Shown here one piece after another: positions 55,973 through 64,000 of a DNA stretch of 64,000 bases. Source of the stretch: SAR86 cluster bacterium (lineage in GTDB: Bacteria > Pseudomonadota > Gammaproteobacteria > Pseudomonadales > Pseudohongiellaceae). The stretch lies in assembly GCA_002401885.1 (NCBI GenBank), contig NVUL01000001.1:32966-96965 (forward strand). Direction: 5' to 3'. The notes under the pieces were generated by a model. That model did not search any database. It was given only the letters and a program-made list of their open reading frames with translations, and was not told where the DNA came from. The translations under genes were made by a program, and so were the position numbers. The first letter of the stretch is position 1; each line of letters starts with the position of its first letter.

Positions 55973-58420
55973 ATGACTACCTACAGCCACCAACAAGCTT
56001 CTTCTCCCAGAGTCAGAATTGCGACCTATTTGCTATCTCTGATCTTCGCCCTTGCGCCTCCTATAAGCACTGCGCAATCGAGCAGCCAAGATGATCCAGA
56101 ACTAGCCGGTCGTGTGATAGTCGTTAGCGGTAGCGCAATCGCCCGAGGAGCTGATGGCGACAGGCCGTTAAGTCGCAGAGAAGCGATCTATGTTGGCGAC
56201 ACCATCTTCACCGATGTTCAAGCGTCTATGCAGATTAGAATGGTGGACGATGCATTAATCTCGCTCCAAGAATCAACCGAATTTGCAATCGTTGCCTATC
56301 GATACGAACAAGATGTCAGTAGCGATGAGTCTACTATCAAACTCATTCAGGGTGGCTTTCGAACAATAACTGGCAATATCGGCCAGCAAAACAGGGCAGC
56401 ATATGAAGCCAATATTGCCGACTTCGCCACAATAGGAATCCGTGGCACAGATTTCGAAGCGGTAATCACAGCAAACGGAGTATTCACCGGCGTCTATGAT
56501 GGGGGCACTACGGTCTCTAATCCAGCCGGCAGTTTGGATTTAGGTGTTGATGCAAATTATGATTTCGCGCAAATCGCTACACCCAACTCTCCTCCCATAG
56601 GTTTGCTGCTGCAACCGCCAGGGCTGGGTAATATTCCATTTACGGCGGCAGCGGATGACGATGAAGAAGCTGTAAATGAAGATGAGAGTCAAGACGACAG
56701 TACGGACACTGACAATAGTAGCGACGCAGATACAAGTGACGACGAAGCTGTTGATGGCCAGAACAGCGGTGACAATGGACAGGCAGATGATACGAATAAC
56801 GACAATGATGGAAACAACGGTGGCGCCAATGCCAATAGTCTACCAAACAATGTAGTCCAGGAAATTGCCAGCACAAGTTCCAACACTGGCGGCGACAATC
56901 AAGAAGAATCCAGTGACACTGCGTTGAGCCTGCAAACACCCTCTACGGAAGTTGCGGTCGCTGCAATGGAGACCGGCACCACCAGCGCCCTATTGAGCAA
57001 CAATCAAGAAGACACTACTTCAACGGTCAACGTTAACCCTAGCGAAACCAGCACGGACGGATCACTTTCCTGCGCTACCGATTCTACTCTATGCTTGCAA
57101 CTTGTTGATGGTCAGGTTATTGGCGATGACTCTGAATCCACGTCAGGTGGCGCTGACGATACAAACACTGATACCACGGACAGTAGCGATTCAAACGACA
57201 GCTCTGGAAACAACGGAAATTCCGGCAACAATGGCAACGGAAATTCCGGTAACAATGGAAATAGTAATGGCAACAACGGAAATGGCAATTCCGGGAACAA
57301 CGGCAACACAAATTCCAACAGCGACGATGACACTACTACCACTACCACGGACACTACCGTTGTCACCAACGACGATGGCACCATTACCACGACCACGACC
57401 ACGATCACTGTTACTGACAGCAGTGGCAATGGAAATTCCGGGAACAACGGTAACAATAACGGCAATGGAAACAGCGCCGGGGATGATGACAGTTCCAGCG
57501 ATGCTACCGATTCAACCGACGACGACAACACTAACGGCAACTCCGGTAACAACGGTAACAATAACGGCAACGGAAACAGCGCCGGGGACGATGACAGTTC
57601 CAGCGATGCTACCGATTCAACCGACGACGACAACACTAACGGCAACTCCGGAAACAACGGAAACGGCAATGGAAACAGCGCTGGGGACGATGACAGTTCC
57701 AGCGACGCTGATACTACTACTACCACTGTCACCAACGACGATGGCACTACTACCACCACTACTACCACCACTACTACCACCACTACCACCACTACCACCA
57801 GCGGCAATGGCAATCCCGGGAACAACGGCAATTCCGGGAACAACGGCAATTCTGCTGGCAACAGTCAGACTCTGAAAAAACCAGAATTGACCGTCGATGC
57901 CCAAGGCATAAGTTGGGGCAGATGGAATAACACCGTCGACGATAATTTCGTCGTGATCAGCCAGATAGATGATGACCTTGTGTTGGTGGCTACTAGCGAA
58001 TACCTAGCTCAAGTTAACCCAGCACCTATCGGCAAATTAACTGGCAGTCACAACTATGCCACCACAATCATCTCTTCTTTCATAGGCAGTGGAAGCGCAG
58101 GAGATATATCAAGCCTACTAGCTGGCATGAGTGTCGATTTCGAAACAGGGGTAATCAATCAAGGTACTCTGGATATATTGGTAGCGGACCAGGCCTGGTC
58201 TATTGAATTTAATGGCTCCGTCAACAATGGTGTAGTCGAGCTAAATGCCATGAACGGACGGTTATTGGACAGCACAGGCCTCATCAGCAATTCTATCGAA
58301 GCAAACCTCGGTGGCATCTTTAGCGGAAATACCGGCTCGGCATTCGTAGGGGGATTCGACCTGATCGATGAAATCAATACCTACAATACCGTCAACGGCC
58401 TGTTTACCATAGAACGTTAA
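55973..58420 (+). CDS. Exported FecR-domain protein with long Asn/Gly/Asp/Thr repeats
   Basis: 815 residues with a signal peptide (about 1-35). A FecR-type domain (about 45-190) reads GRVIVVSGSAIARG and ends around ATIGIRGTDFEAVI. Residues 225-650 are low complexity, including a 35-residue unit (GNSGNNGNNNGNGNSAGDDDS...) present twice in full and once in part (57430-57713 in the DNA), and a run of about 18 threonines (57741-57799). A compact C-terminal domain (about 655-815, SWGRWNNTVDDN) follows, resembling the end domain of large surface adhesins. It is probably a surface or matrix protein; function not known. Confidence 0.8.
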   Translation: MTTYSHQQASSPRVRIATYLLSLIFALAPPISTAQSSSQDDPELAGRVIVVSGSAIARGADGDRPLSRREAIYVGDTIFTDVQASMQIRMVDDALISLQESTEFAIVAYRYEQDVSSDESTIKLIQGGFRTITGNIGQQNRAAYEANIADFATIGIRGTDFEAVITANGVFTGVYDGGTTVSNPAGSLDLGVDANYDFAQIATPNSPPIGLLLQPPGLGNIPFTAAADDDEEAVNEDESQDDSTDTDNSSDADTSDDEAVDGQNSGDNGQADDTNNDNDGNNGGANANSLPNNVVQEIASTSSNTGGDNQEESSDTALSLQTPSTEVAVAAMETGTTSALLSNNQEDTTSTVNVNPSETSTDGSLSCATDSTLCLQLVDGQVIGDDSESTSGGADDTNTDTTDSSDSNDSSGNNGNSGNNGNGNSGNNGNSNGNNGNGNSGNNGNTNSNSDDDTTTTTTDTTVVTNDDGTITTTTTTITVTDSSGNGNSGNNGNNNGNGNSAGDDDSSSDATDSTDDDNTNGNSGNNGNNNGNGNSAGDDDSSSDATDSTDDDNTNGNSGNNGNGNGNSAGDDDSSSDADTTTTTVTNDDGTTTTTTTTTTTTTTTTTTSGNGNPGNNGNSGNNGNSAGNSQTLKKPELTVDAQGISWGRWNNTVDDNFVVISQIDDDLVLVATSEYLAQVNPAPIGKLTGSHNYATTIISSFIGSGSAGDISSLLAGMSVDFETGVINQGTLDILVADQAWSIEFNGSVNNGVVELNAMNGRLLDSTGLISNSIEANLGGIFSGNTGSAFVGGFDLIDEINTYNTVNGLFTIER
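57430..57713 (+). repeat. 105-bp tandem coding repeats in the FecR-domain gene
   Basis: Two nearly identical copies of a 105-base unit (35 codons) and a third shortened copy. Copies differ by a few synonymous changes, which points to recent expansion. A threonine-codon microsatellite (ACT/ACC) follows. Confidence 0.85.
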
Positions 58421-58444
58421 CAATCAGTCTGGATACATTCTCTT

Positions 58445-61141
58445 CTAACGCGCCGGTCGCGCATGGGCCGCACCCCTAAAAATCGCATTCATCAGCATAA
58501 CGTTGAGACCATCTAGATAGGCGCGCACAGTTGGGTCCTGTGTGAAAGCGATAACCTCGCCCGCGCCATAGGACTCTGATACAACGAAAGGCTTATAGGC
58601 TAGTTGCCTACGATTCTCTTCCCATATATAGCCGCTCGCGAGCAGCTCATCCGGACCCTGAAATCGCGCCACGTTGAAGCCATCGCTGAGGCGAACCGGC
58701 GTATACACATCGCCGCCTCGAACCAGAACGTTGAGCACAGGCGCTACACCCGCGCTGAGCCAATGCTCCTGATCGACGTCGGCTCTCACTAACACACCGG
58801 CAACGGCATCTGGATAGTTCTCGAGGGCATGGGTCTGCGCTTCATATTGGTCAATTGAAGTAATGTATTGGCCGTCCACCGCACTCTCCTCTGCCGCATC
58901 TGCATTCTCAGAATCCGCAACCTCCTTCTCGATAACAGCCCGCTCGCGCCGGATAGAAAGTAGATCAACATCCGAGTCCGCCAGAAAACGGGTCGCATTG
59001 CCTAGGCCGATGATGACCCCACCCTGCCTCACCCAAGTCTTCAAATTCTCAATACCCGATTCTCCCAGCACCGTCTTGTAACCCGCTCCATTCATCAGCG
59101 GCAATATAAGAACCTGATACCGGTTCAGATTTGCAGAACCTAAGATGTCTACTCGTATAGCAGTTACAGGAAAGTCGAATTGACGCTCAATAACGAATCG
59201 CGTATTTCCAGCGCTATAGGATGCAGTAGGCACATCCCAGGCCATCGCTACTTTAGGCTCATTGTGCCGTACAACGTTGGCGCTGCCGAAACTCGGCCCA
59301 TCTGTCACCCAGCTATCGCTTACGGCAACCACATTCGCGCCCGTCTCTGTTGCCAGTCGATTTACGGTCTCATGCACAGAGTCTGGATTATCACTAATAT
59401 CGAGTATTAGCGTTCCCGCAGGGTATTCATTGCCGATATTCGTGAACGCCTTGTCGTTGCTCTTTACTGCTAAGCCTTCGCGTAACGCCCTTGCCAGAAA
59501 TCTGACTGCAGGCGCTGAACCCCATGGAACAAGATAGGAAACGGAAGCACGGCCACCTGCCACACTGCCCGGCTGCACGAGGTCGGTTCCTACTAGTTCG
59601 AAATCACCACTTGGGATGCGCCCGCAAATATCTGTTTCGACGTTCATCATCAGCGGCAACGACCAAGCCGTTACATCATAGATCTCATCCGGCAAATTGC
59701 GCTCCCGGCGCCGCTCTTGCTCCGCAAGAAAGTCTTCTTCCATGCCAACTTCACTATCCAGCAACGTGCGGATAAAACGCTTGGACGGTTGATCGGTACG
59801 AATCAGATAGGCACCTGGCTGGTAGGATTCGCCACAAGCATTGAACGAAGATAGGGCGCGCTGCACTTCAATGTCTTGCCGACTTAGCAGACCAGCGAGT
59901 TTATTTGCAGCCGCTTGATCTGCCTGGACAGGAAGAATATAGGCTCGGATATCTTCATCCTCACCCTCTTCAATCGCGCTAGCTCGGTATTCATAGAATT
60001 CTTGTAGAAACTTCTGTCTGTTCTCTGAGACCGTTTCAGCCGTAGCGAGTGAAGTCACGAAGTGATTTCTAACGGCATAGCGATAGTGCAAATCGTTGCC
60101 ATCATACTGCCTGACTACGAGCCCGCGTGAGGAAGCTTGCTCGTAAGTCATCGCTATGCTGCCGAAGTAAGAAGGCCAGCTAGCACCGTAGCCGGGATAG
60201 AATGCGTCATATACCTCCCGTGTAAAATAATCGAAGCCGAACATATCGAAATAGCGCGCATTATTGCGCCCAAACAACTGCAGGCTTGAACGCTGCGCCT
60301 CGGCCAGATGAGGGTTGTAAGGTATCGCCTCCGGCGCAAAGAAATAGGTTCCATCAGATCCCATCTCATGAGCATCCACATAGGCGACTGGGTACCATTC
60401 CAACATCGCCTTAGTCCTCCCCTGAGTTTCTGGCTGTGTCTGTATAAACCAATCGCGGTTCATGTCGAAGAGATAGTGGTTCGTTCTACCACCTGGCCAG
60501 GGCTCATCATGCTCAGCCGAGAGCCTATCTGAGTCGGGCAGCAGACCCTCCGCAGTTACAAAATTGTGAATGAAGCGATCGCGCCCATCAGGATTCTGCA
60601 TCGGGTCAATGACTACGATGGTGTTCTGCAAAATCGAATCGACGCGATCATCGCCACGCGATGCGAGCAGATGGTAGGCAGTCAGCATGGATGCATCGGT
60701 TGAAGAGATTTCATTGCCGTGCACGCCATAGGATAGCCAAGTCACTGCCGGCTGCTCATCAATAATTCGACTCGCTGCGGCGTCGTCGGTAATACGCGGG
60801 TCGGCTAAGGCCTGCATATTGGCCTTCGCCTCACTCAATCTTGCACTGTTCTCAGCGCTCGATATTACAGCGTAAATTAATTCTCGATTCTGCCAACTAC
60901 GCGCATATTCTACGAGCTCAACTCGATCTGGCGCCGCCTCTGCTAGGGCGTGAAAATAACGAATCGCATCCCGATGCCAGGTGATTCGCTCACCAGGCTG
61001 ATATCCAAGCACATCAAAGACAGTTGGGACGGCTGGGTCATAATTAGTATCAGGCCAGTACTCGAAATCATCCTGCGCTTGTAGGGGCAGACTGATACTA
61101 AGGACCATTAGAGTCGCTAGGGAAAGTGATCGAAGATGCAT
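58445..61141 (-). CDS. Exported M14-family zinc carboxypeptidase
   Basis: 898 residues, signal peptide ending PLQAQ. Zinc ligands are His141 and Glu144 in GVHGNEIS and His258 in VDAHEMG; an Arg-rich RSWQNRELIY segment and IDPMQNPDGRDRF shape the substrate site. The catalytic domain occupies roughly residues 40-390. The remaining 500 residues include an intracellular-type GATase-like fold (VVRHNEPKVAMAWD, LPLMNGAGYKTVLGESG), as in other long bacterial M14 proteins. It removes C-terminal residues from peptides in the periplasm or outside. The gene converges with the FecR-domain gene and is divergent from the deiodinase-like gene. Confidence 0.88.
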   Translation of the reverse strand: MHLRSLSLATLMVLSISLPLQAQDDFEYWPDTNYDPAVPTVFDVLGYQPGERITWHRDAIRYFHALAEAAPDRVELVEYARSWQNRELIYAVISSAENSARLSEAKANMQALADPRITDDAAASRIIDEQPAVTWLSYGVHGNEISSTDASMLTAYHLLASRGDDRVDSILQNTIVVIDPMQNPDGRDRFIHNFVTAEGLLPDSDRLSAEHDEPWPGGRTNHYLFDMNRDWFIQTQPETQGRTKAMLEWYPVAYVDAHEMGSDGTYFFAPEAIPYNPHLAEAQRSSLQLFGRNNARYFDMFGFDYFTREVYDAFYPGYGASWPSYFGSIAMTYEQASSRGLVVRQYDGNDLHYRYAVRNHFVTSLATAETVSENRQKFLQEFYEYRASAIEEGEDEDIRAYILPVQADQAAANKLAGLLSRQDIEVQRALSSFNACGESYQPGAYLIRTDQPSKRFIRTLLDSEVGMEEDFLAEQERRRERNLPDEIYDVTAWSLPLMMNVETDICGRIPSGDFELVGTDLVQPGSVAGGRASVSYLVPWGSAPAVRFLARALREGLAVKSNDKAFTNIGNEYPAGTLILDISDNPDSVHETVNRLATETGANVVAVSDSWVTDGPSFGSANVVRHNEPKVAMAWDVPTASYSAGNTRFVIERQFDFPVTAIRVDILGSANLNRYQVLILPLMNGAGYKTVLGESGIENLKTWVRQGGVIIGLGNATRFLADSDVDLLSIRRERAVIEKEVADSENADAAEESAVDGQYITSIDQYEAQTHALENYPDAVAGVLVRADVDQEHWLSAGVAPVLNVLVRGGDVYTPVRLSDGFNVARFQGPDELLASGYIWEENRRQLAYKPFVVSESYGAGEVIAFTQDPTVRAYLDGLNVMLMNAIFRGAAHARPAR

Positions 61142-61335
61142 TGTATCTCTCTGGGAATTAGGTTTAATTCAATTTGCGAATCTGATCCTACGCTTCGCAT
61201 CAATAGACTAGCGTTTTTTCGGCCCTCCATCTACTGAATCCAGAAAACAGCTCAGCTAACAGAAGTATTGTGTCACTCCGATGCAACCGGTATAAACAAA
61301 GTCTCAGAAGAATATTTAGCGTTAGCGGAAAGACT

Positions 61336-62013
61336 ATGACAAAGCAAACCCCAAATACGATCGAACTCGCTTTCGAGGAGCTGTCTGCAGAGGAAATGAA
61401 AGTGCGGGCTTTAGACTTTAATGCGCTAATGCAAAGAAGGAGGACTGTGCGTGACTTTTCCTCCAGAGAGGTCCCTAGGGTTGTAATCGACGCCTGTCTT
61501 ACCGCAGCCGGTAGCGCACCTAGCGGAGCGAATAGACAACCCTGGCACTTCGCCTTGATCAGCAACCCCGCTATCAAGCGAGAGATTCGTTCTGCAGCGG
61601 AAACCGAGGAAGAAGAATTCTACAGCAAGCGTGCTCCGCAAGACTGGCTGGACGCTCTAGCGCCGCTTGGAACAGACTCGGCCAAACCGTTTCTCGAACA
61701 CGCTCCTTTTCTAATCGTGGTCTTTGCACAGAAATTTGCTGTAGATGCCCAGGGCAACAAACAGAAGAACTACTATGTGACAGAGTCAGCTAGCATTGCG
61801 ACCGGTCTCTTGATTGCGGCTCTACACAACGCGGGCCTGGCAACTCTGACTCACACGCCCAGCCCGATGAAGTTCTTGAATACGATTCTAGAAAGACCGC
61901 GCACAGAGAAACCTTTGATGGTGGTCGTCACAGGCTACCCTGAAGTGGCAGCCAGAGTGCCGGATATTCAGCGCAAGATACTGAACGAGTTTGTGAGCAT
62001 CCATGAAGAATAA
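61336..62013 (+). CDS. Iodotyrosine deiodinase-like flavoprotein (nitroreductase superfamily)
   Basis: 225 residues with a clear GGAAAG site before the ATG at 61336. FMN-site motifs RRRTVRDFS and [10 protein letters not shown] are typical of the iodotyrosine deiodinase/BluB branch. The substrate lid of human deiodinase (Glu157, Tyr161, Lys182) is fully matched by Glu92, Tyr96 and Lys117, at the same spacing. The HYY-like [11 protein letters not shown] and VTGYP segments also agree. The bacterial enzymes reductively remove iodide or bromide from tyrosine; substrate here is inferred from the triad. Confidence 0.85.
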   Translation: MTKQTPNTIELAFEELSAEEMKVRALDFNALMQRRRTVRDFSSREVPRVVIDACLTAAGSAPSGANRQPWHFALISNPAIKREIRSAAETEEEEFYSKRAPQDWLDALAPLGTDSAKPFLEHAPFLIVVFAQKFAVDAQGNKQKNYYVTESASIATGLLIAALHNAGLATLTHTPSPMKFLNTILERPRTEKPLMVVVTGYPEVAARVPDIQRKILNEFVSIHEE

Positions 62014-62039
62014 TATGCTGTTGTAACTCACCAGAGCTA

Positions 62040-63908
62040 CTAGTGTCGGTATAGGAGAAGCTGATCTACCACTTCGTCTATTCCCGTTATATCGAGATCA
62101 CCATCGTTGTCACGATCATGCAGGATTGCACAGGAGGCGGCCTCTAGGGCAAACAGTTGATTGGGTAATCGCAGGAAGGAACCATCTCCCTGATTCTCAT
62201 GAATCAGGAATAACTTAGTGCGAACATCTGAGGTCACTATGTCGAGATCACCATCGCCATCGAGATCTCCTAGGTCGACGGCGATCGGAAAGCCTTCATC
62301 GTTCTCAGCAAGACTATAACTAACCATGCTAGTTAAACTTCCACTGCCAGATCCCATAAAAACTGTTAGGCTTTTGGAATTCGCATTCACTGCCGCTATA
62401 TCAACATCGCCGTCACGATCAATGTCCCCTGCGGCGAGCATCCATGGATCGCCATTCGCAGCCACTCGATCGGACTCGGTGAAGCTTCCATCGCCATTGG
62501 ACAACAAGACGGTAAGCTCGTTACTCGTTCGCGTACCTATTGTTACATCCATCAGCCCATCCGCATTCATGTCTCCAGTTGCACAAGACCACTCGCCATC
62601 GCCTGCATCGAGAGTTTCCGGGAGCAAGCCAAAGTTTCCACTGCCATCGTTTGTGAACAGTGCCACTCGATTCGCGCCGAAACTCGTCGCTATGATATCG
62701 GGGTCACCATCGTTCTCGAAGTCTGCCAGACAGATACCTCTAACTCTCTCACCTGCTACGAGATTCTGTGTCTGGAGAAGGCCGCCTAAACCGTCTCCTT
62801 TGAAAACATGCACATAGGAACCGTTCGCGCTGCCGACGATGAAATCAATATCGCCGTCACCGTCTATGTCTGCGCCTTCATTTGGGCTCGGCCGGTCCCC
62901 GAGGATAATCGGAACAATTGAAAAGGCGCCGTAGTTGCCAGCTCCATCATTGAGAAAGATGCGCAGATCGTTCGTAATCTCGTTCGGCACAATGAAGTCG
63001 GACCACCCGTCCTCATTGAGATCGCCTGCGTAGGCACCGTAAGCCTGCACCTGCTCGGTCGAGCCCTCTTCGCGCACGGATATTGCCGAGATCTGCTCGA
63101 AGCTTAGCCCGGCTGCTGCCGACTCTATCCAAAAAGACCAATTGTAGCCTCCGTCAAGGACACCGCCATCTAGCGCAGCAATAGAGCCACCTACCAGACT
63201 AACAGTAACCCACTCGCCAGCGGACAGACTCCTAACGGGCAGAAACCGCAGGGTGCTGTTGTTGTCTTGCAGCGACACCTCGCCATCGAGAACACCAGAC
63301 CAGCGTCCGAATACTTTGATCTTGTCATTGCTGACCTGTGCAGGATCTAACGGGCGGTCGAAACTGATTCTTATCTCACCTGCAGCATCTGCCGTAGTGT
63401 CATCTTGCGCGGGAAAAACCGATAGCGCTGATAACTTCTCTGGGACTCTTACCGAGAAATTTATCGGCTGCTGATCATAGTGGAAAACGTCACCGAGGGT
63501 ATAACCAACATACAGATTAACCGACTCAACTGCGGAACCGACGACGCCACTGAATATGCTCTGCAACATCGAGCTCGCGAGAGTCACCTGCTGCCTATAG
63601 GCGCTGAGTTCATTCGTATTCAATTCGAGCAATTGACCGACATCGTTTAGAAAATAGATGACACCAGCGATCTCGAACGCCACATAAATATCTGCTGACT
63701 GACCGAGGTGTTCAGACTGAGGACAGAGCAGTCCTCCGATAGAAATCGTAGCCGCTGAGCTTACCTCTGCGGAGTAACTAATGCCGGAGTCTGAAGAGGC
63801 ACCGCCGGAGAAGACGCGCTGACCGTCGCATACTAGCTGCGCGAAAACAGGTGTGCTCGCCAGAGCAACGAGCAGTGCTAGTGCATTGATAATCGCTCTC
63901 TTCAACAT
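62040..63908 (-). CDS. Exported FG-GAP/VCBS-repeat protein
   Basis: 622 residues, signal peptide ending TPVFA. The N-terminal third is beta-rich with an Ig-like domain (about 150-265, FPAQDDTTADAAGEIRISFDRPL). The rest is about seven FG-GAP repeats carrying calcium-type DxDxDGxxD loops (DIDGDGDIDFIVG, DIDRDGDVDIAA, DLDGDGDLDIVT). Such propellers mediate adhesion or bind glycans. It ends 27 bases from the deiodinase-like gene, converging, with no clear terminator between them. Confidence 0.85.
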   Translation of the reverse strand: MLKRAIINALALLVALASTPVFAQLVCDGQRVFSGGASSDSGISYSAEVSSAATISIGGLLCPQSEHLGQSADIYVAFEIAGVIYFLNDVGQLLELNTNELSAYRQQVTLASSMLQSIFSGVVGSAVESVNLYVGYTLGDVFHYDQQPINFSVRVPEKLSALSVFPAQDDTTADAAGEIRISFDRPLDPAQVSNDKIKVFGRWSGVLDGEVSLQDNNSTLRFLPVRSLSAGEWVTVSLVGGSIAALDGGVLDGGYNWSFWIESAAAGLSFEQISAISVREEGSTEQVQAYGAYAGDLNEDGWSDFIVPNEITNDLRIFLNDGAGNYGAFSIVPIILGDRPSPNEGADIDGDGDIDFIVGSANGSYVHVFKGDGLGGLLQTQNLVAGERVRGICLADFENDGDPDIIATSFGANRVALFTNDGSGNFGLLPETLDAGDGEWSCATGDMNADGLMDVTIGTRTSNELTVLLSNGDGSFTESDRVAANGDPWMLAAGDIDRDGDVDIAAVNANSKSLTVFMGSGSGSLTSMVSYSLAENDEGFPIAVDLGDLDGDGDLDIVTSDVRTKLFLIHENQGDGSFLRLPNQLFALEAASCAILHDRDNDGDLDITGIDEVVDQLLLYRH

Positions 63909-63973
63909 TATCTGCTACCACTAATTCAACATCCATTAAGCTAGCATAAATTCAATCATTAATGACAGACCAT

Positions 63974-64000
63974 AAAAAAGGCCTGCGACTTAAGTCGCAG
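63974..64000. terminator. Terminator hairpin cut by the window end
   Basis: AAAAAAGGCCTGCGACTTAAGTCGCAG begins a hairpin (CTGCGACTT with AAGTCGCAG) preceded by a run of A; the expected T run would lie outside the window. It probably serves the next gene to the right. Confidence 0.6.

Noticed and set aside
57102-57875. Open frames of about 250 codons on both strands inside the FecR-domain gene
   Set aside because: They arise from the low-complexity repeats read in another frame or strand and encode strings of a few residues; the real frame carries the signal peptide, FecR domain and C-terminal domain.

Overview
The window reads as a chromosomal segment of a Gram-negative gammaproteobacterium, probably marine and free-living. 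This is inferred from the MSHA-type pilus genes, the Pseudomonas-like ribosomal protein, tRNA-tuf and birA-coaX-SPOR gene orders, CstA, and the many signal-peptide-bearing exported proteins. The genus cannot be named from sequence alone. No CRISPR array, prophage, transposase or rRNA gene was seen.

Left part, all on the minus strand. 1-8.8 kb is an MSHA-like pilus assembly operon (mshM, mshL, mshN, mshE, mshG, then an unidentified protein cut by the window edge) with overlapping or near-touching genes. 9.0-14.6 kb carries a glutathione transferase, an orphan PilB/GspE ATPase with an unusual repeat-built N-terminus, an EamA transporter and a class V aminotransferase. 14.7-28.8 kb is one continuous alpha-spc-S10 ribosomal block (28 genes, rpsJ to rplQ, including secY and rpoA). 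It is preceded by tuf and by tRNA-Thr, tRNA-Gly and tRNA-Tyr (29.5-31.3 kb). The genes usually found between tufB and the S10 cluster (secE-nusG-rplKAJL-rpoBC-rpsLG-fusA) are absent from this junction. Then come a SPOR protein, coaX, birA (31.3-33.6 kb) and cstA (33.8-35.5 kb).

Right part, mixed strands, almost all exported proteins. 36-47 kb holds three large paralogues that join a redoxin-like domain, a CxxCH haem site and a copper monooxygenase domain of the peptidylglycine alpha-hydroxylating (PHM) type. Beside them lie a secreted beta-propeller resembling peptidyl-alpha-hydroxyglycine lyase (PAL) and a HupE/UreJ-type permease. PHM and PAL are the two halves of animal peptide-amidating monooxygenase, so this looks like a split bacterial version of that chemistry and is the most interesting part of the window. 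47-61 kb adds an exported amidohydrolase, a penicillin acylase-type lipoprotein, gamma-glutamyltransferase, an M19 dipeptidase lipoprotein, a cupin protein, a FecR-domain protein with long low-complexity repeats and an M14 carboxypeptidase. Together they suggest periplasmic processing of peptides and N-acyl amides. The window ends with an iodotyrosine deiodinase-like flavoprotein and an FG-GAP/VCBS repeat protein.

Many units are closed by clear intrinsic terminators. A near-consensus sigma70 promoter lies directly upstream of rpsJ. Several tandem and inverted repeats occupy gene-free stretches at 29.0-29.5, 35.7-35.9, 42.97-43.2 and 51.06-51.3 kb.
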